Below are positions 53,837 through 61,285 of a DNA stretch of 64,000 nt, piece by piece. Where the stretch lies: positions 159,425 to 223,424 of the forward strand of contig NZ_KE384525.1 of the NCBI RefSeq assembly GCF_000426365.1, in the 5' to 3' direction. The first letter of the stretch is position 1, and the number at the start of each line of letters is the position of its first letter. The position numbers and the translations under genes are program-made. The stretch comes from Arenimonas composti TR7-09 = DSM 18010 (GTDB taxonomy: Bacteria; Pseudomonadota; Gammaproteobacteria; Xanthomonadales; Xanthomonadaceae). The notes beneath the pieces were generated by a model. The model was not told where the DNA came from. It did no database searches and saw only the letters and a program-made list of their open reading frames with translations.

Positions 53837-54635
53837 CCTGGTCCAGCGTCTCGAGCCGCGCCAGTTCCTCCACCCCGAACCCCGCCGCCAGCCGCGCCTC
53901 GCGGTTGAACGGCGGCCGCACACTGGCGCCGGCGACCTCGCGCACGAGGCGGATGAACTCGCGGCCCGGCGCCAGGCCGTCGCGTTCGCAGCACCAGTGG
54001 AACCAGCGGCTGCCGGCGGCGACGTGGGCGACTTCCTCGCGCAGGATGGTCTCGAGGATGCGCGCCGAGGCCTCGTCGCCGACGTCGCGAAGGCGGGCGA
54101 TCATGCCCGGCGTCACGTCCAGCCCGCGCGCCTCCAGCACGCGCGGCACCAGGGCCATGCGCGCGCGGTCGCATTGCGCGGTCTTCATCGCCATCTCCCA
54201 CAGCCCGTCGTGGGCGGCGAAATCGCCGTAGGCGAAGCCGAGTTCGCGCAGGCGCGCGGTGATCATCGCGAAGTGCCGTGCCTCGTCGTCGGCGACCTGC
54301 AGCCAGTCGGCGACGAACTCGCGCGGGAGCTCGCGAAAGCGGTAGGCGGCATCGAGCGCGAGATTGATCGCGTTGAACTCGATGTGCGCGATCGCGTGCA
54401 GGAAGGCCGCGCGGCCCTCGACGCTGCCGAGCCCGCGCCGTGGCACGTCGCGCGGATGCACCAGCAGCGGCCGCTCCGGCCGCCCCGGAATCCCGATCGC
54501 CGCCGGCTCCGGCGCATCGCCATCGACGTCCAGCCCACCGCGCGCGAACGCCGCCACCAGCGCCCGCGTCGCCGCGACCTTCGCCGCAGGCTCCCGCTCG
54601 GCCAGGCAGTCAGCGATGCCGTCGAACAGTTTCAT
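53811..54635 (-). CDS. DUF455 family, ferritin-like protein
   Basis: 274 residues. Helical bundle with metal-ligand patterns of the ferritin-like superfamily: HAIAHIEFNAINLALD (ExxH type), DDEARHFAMITARL and ILREEVAHVAAGSRWF. DUF455 proteins are related to diiron enzymes but have no proven reaction. The start at 54635 gives MKLFDGIADCL. The C-terminus EAGVGGKG and its TAA stop are written by the heptanucleotide repeat, so the natural end may have been replaced. Confidence 0.87.
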   Translation of the reverse strand: MKLFDGIADCLAEREPAAKVAATRALVAAFARGGLDVDGDAPEPAAIGIPGRPERPLLVHPRDVPRRGLGSVEGRAAFLHAIAHIEFNAINLALDAAYRFRELPREFVADWLQVADDEARHFAMITARLRELGFAYGDFAAHDGLWEMAMKTAQCDRARMALVPRVLEARGLDVTPGMIARLRDVGDEASARILETILREEVAHVAAGSRWFHWCCERDGLAPGREFIRLVREVAGASVRPPFNREARLAAGFGVEELARLETLDQEAGVGGKG

Positions 54636-54654
54636 CCGTGGAAGCTTGTCGAAA

Positions 54655-54763
54655 GGAACACAGATCACGCAGATGCACGCAGATCACAGCGGATTCATCG
54701 GGACGGAAGAAGCGGCGTTCGAACATCCGCCTTTATCCCCCGAATCTGCGAAATCTGCGTTCC
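54655..54763. repeat. Inverted array of CACGCAGAT-like units
   Basis: Left arm 54655-54695 starts GGAACACAGATCACGCAGAT and repeats CACGCAGATCACAGCGGATT. The right arm, 54742-54763, read on the minus strand is GGAACGCAGATTTCGCAGAT. Between them is 46 bp of unrelated sequence. It lies between the purF stop and the DUF455 start. Confidence 0.75.
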
Positions 54764-54775
54764 TGATACGTACTG

Positions 54776-56359
54776 TCACGCCCCGCGCCGCTTGCGCTTG
54801 GCGTCGTCGCTGCGCAGCTGCTGCACGCGCTCGAAGTAGCCCGGCTCGACGCCGGTGACGTATTCGCCGCTGAAGCAGGAACTGTCGAACTGGCGGCCCG
54901 GGAACTTCGGCCCGGCGACCGCCGCCTCGAGGTCGGCCAGGTCCTGGTAGACCAGCCAGTCGCAGCCGAGCAGCTTCTCGATCTCTTCCTCGCTGCGGCC
55001 GTGCGCGACCAGTTCCTCGGCCGAGGGCATGTCGATGCCGTAGATGTTCGGGTAGCGCACCGGCGGCGCCGCCGACGCGAGATACACCTTGCGGGCGCCG
55101 GCGTCGCGGGCCATCTGCACGATCTGCTGGCTGGTCGTGCCGCGCACGATCGAATCGTCGACCAGCAGCACGACGCGGTTGCGGAATTCCAGCGGGATCG
55201 TGTTGAGCTTGCGGCGCACCGAACGCCTGCGCTCGCCCTGCCCCGGCATGATGAAGGTGCGGCCGACGTAGCGGTTCTTGACGAAGCCCTCGCGGTACTT
55301 CACGCCGAGCACGTTGGCGATCTCCAGCGCGGCGTCGCGCGAGGTGTCGGGAATCGGGATCACCACGTCGATGTCGTGGTCGGGGCGCAGGCGCAGGATC
55401 TTCTGACCCAGCGTCACGCCCATGCGCATGCGTGCCTTGTGCACCGAGATGTTCTCGATCATCGAGTCCGGGCGGGCGAAGTACACGTATTCGAAGATGC
55501 ACGGCGTGCTCGGCCGCGCCTCGGCGACGACCTGGGTGTGCAGGCTGCCGTCGTCGCCGATCACCACCGCCTCGCCGGGCAGCACGTCGCGCTCGCGCAC
55601 GAAGCCGAGCACGTCGAGCGCCACCGACTCCGACGCCACCGCCCACTCCGTCCGCCCCCCCGCTTCTGTAGGAGCGCCTTCAGGCGCGATCCCTTTGCCT
55701 GTAGGAGCGCCTTCAGGCGCGATCGCCGTGCCGGCGGAAGGCATCGCGCCTGAAGGCGCTCCTACAGAAGCGGGGGGTTCGCGCTTGCCGAGGACGAGGG
55801 GGCGGATGCCGTTGGGGTCGCGGAACGCGACCAGGCCCAGGCCCATCACCATGCACACGACCGCGTAGCCGCCGGCGCAGCGGCGGTGCACGCCCTGCAC
55901 CGCGCGGATCGCCGCGGCCGGGCTCAGCTCACCCTGCGCCTGCAGCTCGTGCGCGAACACGTTCAGCAGCACCTCGGAGTCGGACTCGGTGTTGACGTTG
56001 CGGCGGTCCTGCTCGAACACGAGGCGGCGCAGCGCGTCGGTGTTGATCAGGTTGCCGTTGTGCGCCAGCGCGATGCCGTAGGGCGAGTTCACGTAGAACG
56101 GCTGCGCCTCGTCGCTGCCCTCGGAGCCGGCGGTCGGATAGCGGCAGTGGCCGATGCCGACGCGGCCGGTCAGCAGTTCCATCGCCGGCGCGTCGAAGAC
56201 TTCCTTCACCAGGCCGTTGCCCTTGTGCAGGCGCAGCCGGTGGCCGTCCATCGTGGCGATGCCGGCGGCGTCCTGGCCACGGTGCTGGAGCACCGTCAGG
56301 CCGTCGTAGAGGGCCGCGGCGACGTCGCTGGCGCCGGCGATTCCGATGATGCCGCACAT
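54776..56359 (-). CDS. purF: Amidophosphoribosyltransferase with in-frame REP insertion
   Basis: First committed step of purine synthesis: PRPP plus glutamine to phosphoribosylamine. 527 residues against about 505 usually. Cys2 of MCGIIGIAG is the glutaminase nucleophile, [10 protein letters not shown] and [14 protein letters not shown] follow, and [19 protein letters not shown] is the PRPP motif. Between GKR (191-193) and RTEW (236-239) lie about 42 residues coded by a REP triplet, where other PurF proteins have about five. The inserted part has no stop in this frame. The start is 4 bp from the cvpA stop. Confidence 0.96.
   Translation of the reverse strand: MCGIIGIAGASDVAAALYDGLTVLQHRGQDAAGIATMDGHRLRLHKGNGLVKEVFDAPAMELLTGRVGIGHCRYPTAGSEGSDEAQPFYVNSPYGIALAHNGNLINTDALRRLVFEQDRRNVNTESDSEVLLNVFAHELQAQGELSPAAAIRAVQGVHRRCAGGYAVVCMVMGLGLVAFRDPNGIRPLVLGKREPPASVGAPSGAMPSAGTAIAPEGAPTGKGIAPEGAPTEAGGRTEWAVASESVALDVLGFVRERDVLPGEAVVIGDDGSLHTQVVAEARPSTPCIFEYVYFARPDSMIENISVHKARMRMGVTLGQKILRLRPDHDIDVVIPIPDTSRDAALEIANVLGVKYREGFVKNRYVGRTFIMPGQGERRRSVRRKLNTIPLEFRNRVVLLVDDSIVRGTTSQQIVQMARDAGARKVYLASAAPPVRYPNIYGIDMPSAEELVAHGRSEEEIEKLLGCDWLVYQDLADLEAAVAGPKFPGRQFDSSCFSGEYVTGVEPGYFERVQQLRSDDAKRKRRGA
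55655..55780. repeat. REP triplet inside purF, with extended inverted flanks
   Basis: Type II copies at 55668-55690 (+), 55701-55723 (+) and 55743-55765 (-). The outer two are extended by a further 12-bp perfect inverted match (CCCCCCGCTTCT and AGAAGCGGGGGG), giving 35-bp arms at 55656-55690 and 55743-55777. The whole stretch is 126 nt, or 42 codons. Confidence 0.95.
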
Positions 56360-56363
56360 GATT

Positions 56364-56963
56364 TCAGTTCTCCGGAGCGGGATCGCCGGCTTCCACCGCC
56401 GGCGGTAGGGCATCGGCCGGCACGTCGGCCGGCACCGGCAGCGCGCCGCCGCCCGGCATCGCCAGGACGTCGTCGCCACCGAAATCGAGCAGCCGCGCGG
56501 TATCCGCCGGCAGGAAAGTGATCATCCAGTCGGCGCCGCGCCGGGCCTCGGGCAGCAGCCGCGATTGCGCCCACCAGTCTTCCTGCGGCACCGGCGTGAA
56601 GCCCAGCAGCAGCACCGCGACGCAGACCAGCACGAGCCCGCGCACCAGGCCGAAGCCGACGCCGAGCAGGCGGTCGGTCGCCGACAGGCCGCTGCTGGCG
56701 ATCACCTTGCCGATCGCCCACACCAGCAGGCCGCCGCCGACCAGGGTCGCGAGGAACACGCCGGCGTGGCCGACGAACTGCCGTGCCGACGGCGACTCGA
56801 TGCCGGTCAGCATCGCCGCGACCTCGCTGCCGAAGCCGATCGTCAGCCAGAACGCCGCGACCCACACGGTCAGCGACAACACCTCGACGATGAAGCCGCG
56901 CCACAGGCCGAAGCCCATCGACACCAGCAGTACGGTCAGCAGTGCGTAGTCCGCCCAGTTCAT
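56364..56963 (-). CDS. cvpA: CvpA family inner-membrane protein
   Basis: 199 residues with four predicted helices in the first 130 ([20 protein letters not shown] opens the first; the conserved [13 protein letters not shown] block comes late). CvpA is linked to colicin V production and bile or envelope tolerance. The C-terminal 60 residues are a Pro/Ala-rich soluble tail. It sits between a SPOR-domain gene and purF, the conserved order in many gammaproteobacteria. Confidence 0.94.
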   Translation of the reverse strand: MNWADYALLTVLLVSMGFGLWRGFIVEVLSLTVWVAAFWLTIGFGSEVAAMLTGIESPSARQFVGHAGVFLATLVGGGLLVWAIGKVIASSGLSATDRLLGVGFGLVRGLVLVCVAVLLLGFTPVPQEDWWAQSRLLPEARRGADWMITFLPADTARLLDFGGDDVLAMPGGGALPVPADVPADALPPAVEAGDPAPEN

Positions 56964-56971
56964 CGCGCCGC

Positions 56972-58024
56972 TCAGGGGTGGGACACGACGATCGCCTCGC
57001 CGCCGAGGCGGGCGATCACCTCGTCGCGGCGACGCTCGGCGGTCGCGCGGTCGGCTTCCGGGCCGACGCGCACGCGCCAGACCGGGCCGTTGCTGCTCGT
57101 GACCCGCTGCACGAAGGCGACGAAGCCGGCGCCGCGGGCGCGTTCGCGCACCGCATCGGCATCGGCCTCGCTGCGGAAGGCGCCGAGCTGAACCGCGAAG
57201 CCGACCTCGGCCGTCGCCGCCGGGCGCGGTGCCGGGCTCGCCGGCGCCGGCGCGGCAGCCGCCGGTGCCGGCGCCGCCGACGCCGCCGACGCCGCCGCGT
57301 CCAGTGCGATCACCGAAGCCGGCGAGCCACTGACGCCCTGCACGCGCAGCCGCGCCTGTTCGGCGGCCACGCGCTCGGCGTAAGGACCGACGCGCAGGCG
57401 CAGCGCCGGCTTGCCGTCGATGCGGATGTCCTCGCTGATCACCGGCAGGCCCTGGCCACGCAGGCGACCGGCGAGCGCCCGGGCGTTGTCGAGGTTGGCG
57501 AAGGCACCGACGTTGACGGCGTAGCGGCCGCCGGCGGTGCTCGCGGGCAGCGGTTCGGCGGCGGCTGGCGTCGGGGTCGGCGTCGGCGCGGCCGGCGCCG
57601 GAGCCGGCGTGGCAGGCGCCGGCGCGGCCGTGGCGGGCGTGGCCGGCGCGCTCGCGATCGGCTCGCCGGTCGCCGGGTCGATCGCGGTCAGCGGGCCACC
57701 ATCGTCCTCGGCCATCGGCAGTTCGTCGATCCGCGGGGCGGCGCTGCCGTCCTGGTCGACGGTGACGATCGCATCCGGGTCACCGGCGCCGGCGGCCGCG
57801 CGATCGGGGCCGGTGACACCACCCGCGGGCACGTCGCCGGGGGTCACGAGCGGCAGTTCCCGGGTCTGGAAGCCCGCTTCCGGCGCCGCCGGCGCGTCGA
57901 GTGGAATGCGCGCGGCGTCGGCCTGGTCCGGGTCGCCTCCCTTGAGCAGCATCGGCAGGAAGATCACGGCCAGCGCCACCAGCACGGCGGCGCCGATCAG
58001 ACGCTGTTTCAGGGCGGAATCCAT
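56972..58024 (-). CDS. SPOR-domain protein, DedD-like, with two SPOR repeats
   Basis: 350 residues: one N-terminal membrane helix (LIGAAVLVALAVIFLPMLL), a long Ala/Pro/Thr-rich periplasmic linker, a first SPOR domain (about 165-235, YAVNVGAFANLDNARALAGR) and a second at the C-terminus (about 272-345, GFAVQLGAFRSEADADAVRE). SPOR domains bind denuded glycan at the division site. DedD normally has one; the doubled form is less usual. Position between folC and cvpA fits DedD. Confidence 0.92.
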   Translation of the reverse strand: MDSALKQRLIGAAVLVALAVIFLPMLLKGGDPDQADAARIPLDAPAAPEAGFQTRELPLVTPGDVPAGGVTGPDRAAAGAGDPDAIVTVDQDGSAAPRIDELPMAEDDGGPLTAIDPATGEPIASAPATPATAAPAPATPAPAPAAPTPTPTPAAAEPLPASTAGGRYAVNVGAFANLDNARALAGRLRGQGLPVISEDIRIDGKPALRLRVGPYAERVAAEQARLRVQGVSGSPASVIALDAAASAASAAPAPAAAAPAPASPAPRPAATAEVGFAVQLGAFRSEADADAVRERARGAGFVAFVQRVTSSNGPVWRVRVGPEADRATAERRRDEVIARLGGEAIVVSHP

Positions 58025-58085
58025 CGAGGGGGTGTCCGGCCGGGGAGGTGCCGGAATGATAACCCGGGACGATACGCCGACCGGT

Positions 58086-59375
58086 TCACGTCCCGGCCAG
58101 TGCTTCAGCCACCGTGTGGAAGGAGCCGAACACCAGCACCCGGTCGGCCGGCCCGGCGGCCGCCGCGGCGGCGGCGCGGGCGTCGGCCAGGCGTGCGCAG
58201 GCGACGGCCTTCACATCGACGCCGGCCGCGGCCGCGGCGGCCTGCAGCCGCGCCAGCATCGCGCCACCGTCGAGGCCGCGCGGGCCGGCATCGGTGATCG
58301 CGGCGGTGAACCATTCGGCGATATGCGGCGCCAGCGGCGCGACGATCCCGGCGATGTCCTTGTCGGCCAAGGCCGCGAACACCGCGACGGTGCGCCGGGG
58401 ATTCGCCGCGAGCCAGGCCGCCAGTTCGCGCGCGGCCTGCGGGTTGTGGGCGACGTCGACGACGGTTTCGGCCTGCCCCGGCGGCGCCGCCAGCCGCTGC
58501 AGGCGTCCGGGCACCTGGGCGCCGCGCACGCCTTCGACGATCGCGGCGTCGGGGACCACCCCGCCCGGCAACGGCAGGTCGAGGGCGCGCAGCGCGGCGA
58601 TCGCGGCGGCGGCGTTCTGCCGCTGCGACGGCGCCGCCAGCCGCGGCGACGGCAGCTCGATCGACCAGCCGGGCTCGCGCCAGCGCCAGCGGCCGTCGCC
58701 GAGGTCGTCGATCAGGTAATCGGAGAACCCCCGGATCGCGTAGGCGCCGAGCGCGTAGGCACGGCGCAGCAGCGACGACGGCGGGTCGCGTTCGGCCAGC
58801 ACGCAGGGCTTGCCGGCACGCAGGATGCCGGCCTTCTCGGCGCCGATCGCCTCGCGGTCGTCGCCGAGCCAGTCCTGGTGGTCGAGGTCGACGGTGGTGA
58901 CCACCGCGACATCGGCGTCGACGAGGTTGGTCGCATCCAGGCGCCCGCCGAGGCCGACCTCGAGGATCGCCAGGTCGAGGTCGGCTGCCTCGAACAGGCG
59001 CAGCGCCGCCAGCGTGCCGTATTCGAAATAGGTCAGCGGAATGTCGGCGCGCGCCGCCTCGATCGCCGCGAAGGCGGCGACCAGCGCCGCGTCGTCGGCC
59101 TCGGCACCGTCGATGCGCACGCGCTCGTTGTAGCGGCGCAGATGCGGCGAGGTGTAGGCGCCGACGCGCAGCCCGGCGGCGCGCGCGATTGCGTCGATGA
59201 AGGCGACCGTCGAGCCCTTGCCGTTGGTGCCGCCGACCGTGATCACCTGCCGCGCCGGCCGCCCCAGCCCGAGCCGCGCAGCGACTTCGCCGATGCGCGC
59301 GAGCCCGAGCGCAATGGTCTGGGGGTGCTGCTGTTGCTGGTGTGCCAGCCAGGCGGTGAGGGTTCTCGAATCCAT
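58086..59375 (-). CDS. folC: Bifunctional folylpolyglutamate/dihydrofolate synthase
   Basis: 429 residues. Mur-ligase-type ATP site VGGTNGKGSTVAF (about 46-58), TSPHLRRYNERVRI and EVGLGGRLDATN in the central domain, and VVDVAHNPQAA in the C-terminal domain. It adds glutamate to dihydropteroate and tetrahydrofolates. The start at 59375 is only 18 bp from a long palindromic repeat, which occupies the region where its promoter should be. accD, often upstream in the related operon, is absent. Confidence 0.95.
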   Translation of the reverse strand: MDSRTLTAWLAHQQQQHPQTIALGLARIGEVAARLGLGRPARQVITVGGTNGKGSTVAFIDAIARAAGLRVGAYTSPHLRRYNERVRIDGAEADDAALVAAFAAIEAARADIPLTYFEYGTLAALRLFEAADLDLAILEVGLGGRLDATNLVDADVAVVTTVDLDHQDWLGDDREAIGAEKAGILRAGKPCVLAERDPPSSLLRRAYALGAYAIRGFSDYLIDDLGDGRWRWREPGWSIELPSPRLAAPSQRQNAAAAIAALRALDLPLPGGVVPDAAIVEGVRGAQVPGRLQRLAAPPGQAETVVDVAHNPQAARELAAWLAANPRRTVAVFAALADKDIAGIVAPLAPHIAEWFTAAITDAGPRGLDGGAMLARLQAAAAAAGVDVKAVACARLADARAAAAAAAGPADRVLVFGSFHTVAEALAGT

Positions 59376-59393
59376 CGGCGGATTATCACTGGG

Positions 59394-59511
59394 GCGAGTA
59401 ACGAGTGGAGAGTAACGAGCAACGAGTAAGAGCGGCTGCGCCGCGACTCGCCACTCGCGCGGCACGCGCGGGCATCCACTCGTTGCTCGTTACTCTCCAC
59501 TCGTTACTCGC
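59394..59511. repeat. Heptanucleotide-repeat palindrome, 34-bp perfect arms
   Basis: Arms 59394-59427 and 59478-59511 are perfect reverse complements, each made of units such as GCGAGTA, ACGAGTG, GAGAGTA and ACGAGCA. The 50-bp centre contains GAGCGGCTGCGCCGCGA, a smaller hairpin that resembles the REP core. It fills most of the 176 bp between the divergent folC and membrane-protein starts. Confidence 0.93.
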
Positions 59512-59551
59512 TCTGGTTGACCGGAACGCCCCCCGCCGTGACGATGCCGGC

Positions 59552-59923
59552 ATGACCCGTCTCCTGCTCCCGCTCCTCTTCGCCGCCGCCGGTGCGGTGC
59601 TGCTGATCCTCGCGATCATTGGACCACGCGTCCTGGCCCGGCTGCCGCGCAACCGCCTGCGCGACGGGCGGCTGGCGGTGAACCGCACCGAGGCCGGGGT
59701 GCTCGGCCCGGCGCTGTTGCTGGCCGGCTTGTGGTGCGGTCCCTGGCTGGTGCCGCCGGGATCGAGCCTGCTCGGAGCGCTGGTGCTGGCGCTGCTCGCC
59801 GCCACCGGTGTGCACGCCTTCCTGCGCCACGGCAACGAGCCGCTGCGGGCGAAGGCGGCAGCGGCGGCGAAGCCGGCAGCGGATTCGCGGGCGAAAAAGC
59901 GCAGGAAGCGGCGCGCGGCCTGA
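59552..59923 (+). CDS. Small membrane protein, unknown
   Basis: 123 residues, not recognised. Two or three hydrophobic segments (LLLPLLFAAAGAVLLILAII; VLGPALLLAGLWCGPWLV; LLGALVLALLAATGVHAF) are followed by a basic tail KKRRKRRAA. Upstream in-frame sequence is the palindromic repeat, so the start is placed at ATG 59552. The gene may be transcribed from within the repeat. Two small proteins follow on the same strand. Confidence 0.65.
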   Translation: MTRLLLPLLFAAAGAVLLILAIIGPRVLARLPRNRLRDGRLAVNRTEAGVLGPALLLAGLWCGPWLVPPGSSLLGALVLALLAATGVHAFLRHGNEPLRAKAAAAAKPAADSRAKKRRKRRAA

Positions 59924-59927
59924 TGTC

Positions 59928-59959
59928 GAGTTCGTAGTTCGTACGAGGTACGAGGTAGT
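59928..59959 (+). repeat. Heptanucleotide repeat, copy identical to 49801-49832
   Basis: Units TTCGTAG, TTCGTAC, GAGGTAC and GAGGTAG start five bp after the stop of the small membrane protein gene. There is no inverted arm nearby. Confidence 0.85.
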
Positions 59960-60052
59960 TGGTCTGCGCGGGCGTACCGGGGCGCTGGTGTTCACGCGGC
60001 CACGCGCGGCGGTCGGGGAGTCTTCGGCGACCACTGGCCGTAGGAGAGCGCC

Positions 60053-60220
60053 GTGAACCGACACGACCCGAACCGCAGACCGGACGCCGGCCTCCCGCAC
60101 GAAAGCGAAGCCGGGAAGGAGGTGCGCCAGCGCGCGAACCCGGACTCGCCTGAGGCGCCGCCACCGGATGCCGAGCCCGATCCGGGCACGGCGCCGGGCG
60201 ACGAGGCGCCGAGCGGCTAG
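60053..60220 (+). CDS. Small hydrophilic protein, hypothetical
   Basis: 55 residues from GTG with GGAG seven nt upstream. The product is proline-rich and charged (NRHDPNRRPDAG at the start, EAPPPDAEPDPGTAPGDEAP at the end) with no hydrophobic core, so it may be disordered. No family is recognised. The spacing of the ribosome site is the main support. Confidence 0.45.
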   Translation: MNRHDPNRRPDAGLPHESEAGKEVRQRANPDSPEAPPPDAEPDPGTAPGDEAPSG

Positions 60221-60340
60221 CGCATGCGGCTGCGACCGCCGCCGCGGCCGTTCCTGGTGTCGGCAGCGCGCAGGCGCAGCGAACGGCGCCGCCGGCGCTG
60301 AGGTAACCTGCACGCCTCCCCCAATGCCGGAAATCCCCCT

Positions 60341-60526
60341 TTGGCCAAGCCGAATTATTCGTTCGAGAAGCGCCAGCGCGAACTCGCCAAGCAGAAGAAG
60401 AAGGCCGAGAAGGAAGCGGAGAAGGCGCTGCGCAAGCGGGCCAACGCCGGCGCCCCCGACGCGCCGCCGGCCGATGCCGACCTGCTCGAGAACACCGACC
60501 CCGGCGATCCGGCCCCGACCGGCTGA
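60341..60526 (+). CDS. Small basic/acidic coiled-coil protein, hypothetical
   Basis: 61 residues from a TTG start (AKPNYSFEKRQRELAKQKKK). The first half is a strongly basic helix (RQRELAKQKKKAEKEAEKAL), the second half acidic and disordered. Similar small proteins are frequent in this bacterial group, sometimes beside phosphoglycerate-type genes. The ribosome site is weak, and no in-frame ATG is available. Confidence 0.65.
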   Translation: MAKPNYSFEKRQRELAKQKKKAEKEAEKALRKRANAGAPDAPPADADLLENTDPGDPAPTG

Positions 60527-60538
60527 CCCGCCGTTGCC

Positions 60539-60625
60539 GTAGGAGCGCCTTCAGGCGCGATTCCTTTCCTCTGCGCCGCGAAGGTCGCCATCGGCGAGAA
60601 GCATCGCGCCTGAAGGCGCTCCTAC
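60539..60625. repeat. REP pair, type II, inverted
   Basis: Forward 60539-60561 and inverted 60603-60625, between the convergent small-protein and histidine-phosphatase genes. Confidence 0.95.
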
Positions 60626-60634
60626 AGGGGTGGG

Positions 60635-61285
60635 TCAGAGGGCGCGGTGCACGGCCTCGCCGAACAGCGCGGTGTGGTGGGCGCAGTCGTTCAGGCGCAC
60701 GACCTCGAGCGCGTCGACCGAAGGGCCTTCGAGCAGGTTCAGCGTCGTCGGCGCCTGGCGGAAGCTCCAGAGTCGCGCCAGCGGCAGGCCGAGCACACGG
60801 CACAGCAGCACGCGATTGACGGCGTCGTGGGCGACGACCAGCAGGGTGTCGTCGGCGCCCAGGCCCTCGGTGGCGCGGGCGAAGGCCGGCCAGGCGCGCT
60901 CCAGCACCACGCCGATCGACTCGCCGCCCTCGCCCGGCATCTGCACGGTCTCGGGCGCCTCGCGCCAGGCGCGCAGCCGCTCCGGATCGCGCGCGCGGAT
61001 CTCGCTGGCGAGCAGGCCTTCCCAGTCGCCATGACCGATCTCCTGCAGGCCGGCATCGACACCGAGCAGGCCGGCGCGCGCCTCCCCGAGCGCGAGTTCG
61101 GCCGTGCGCCGCGCCCGCGACAGCGGTGACGCGACGGCACGGGTGATCGCGACCTCGCGCAGGCGCTCGCCGAGCTGGCGTGCCTGCGCTTCGCCGACCG
61201 GCGACAGCGCGATGTCGCGCTGGCCCTGGTAGCGGCCTTCGGCATTCCACGGCGTCTCCCCGTGGCGGGCGAGCAGGACGCGCAT
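60635..61285 (-). CDS. Histidine phosphatase family protein
   Basis: 216 residues of the branch-1 histidine phosphatase fold: LLARHGETPWNAEGRYQG (phospho-His near residue 8), SPLSRARRTAEL and VVAHDAVNRVLL (second His). Related proteins are cofactor-independent phosphoglycerate mutase-like or alpha-ribazole phosphatases. The ATG shares one base with the serA stop (TGATG), so it is coupled to serine synthesis; a phosphoserine phosphatase role is possible. Confidence 0.92.
   Translation of the reverse strand: MRVLLARHGETPWNAEGRYQGQRDIALSPVGEAQARQLGERLREVAITRAVASPLSRARRTAELALGEARAGLLGVDAGLQEIGHGDWEGLLASEIRARDPERLRAWREAPETVQMPGEGGESIGVVLERAWPAFARATEGLGADDTLLVVAHDAVNRVLLCRVLGLPLARLWSFRQAPTTLNLLEGPSVDALEVVRLNDCAHHTALFGEAVHRAL

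Noticed and set aside
60224..60301. Small frame starting MRLRPPPRPF
   Set aside because: 25 residues, mostly Arg and Pro, no ribosome site; composition is explained by GC content.
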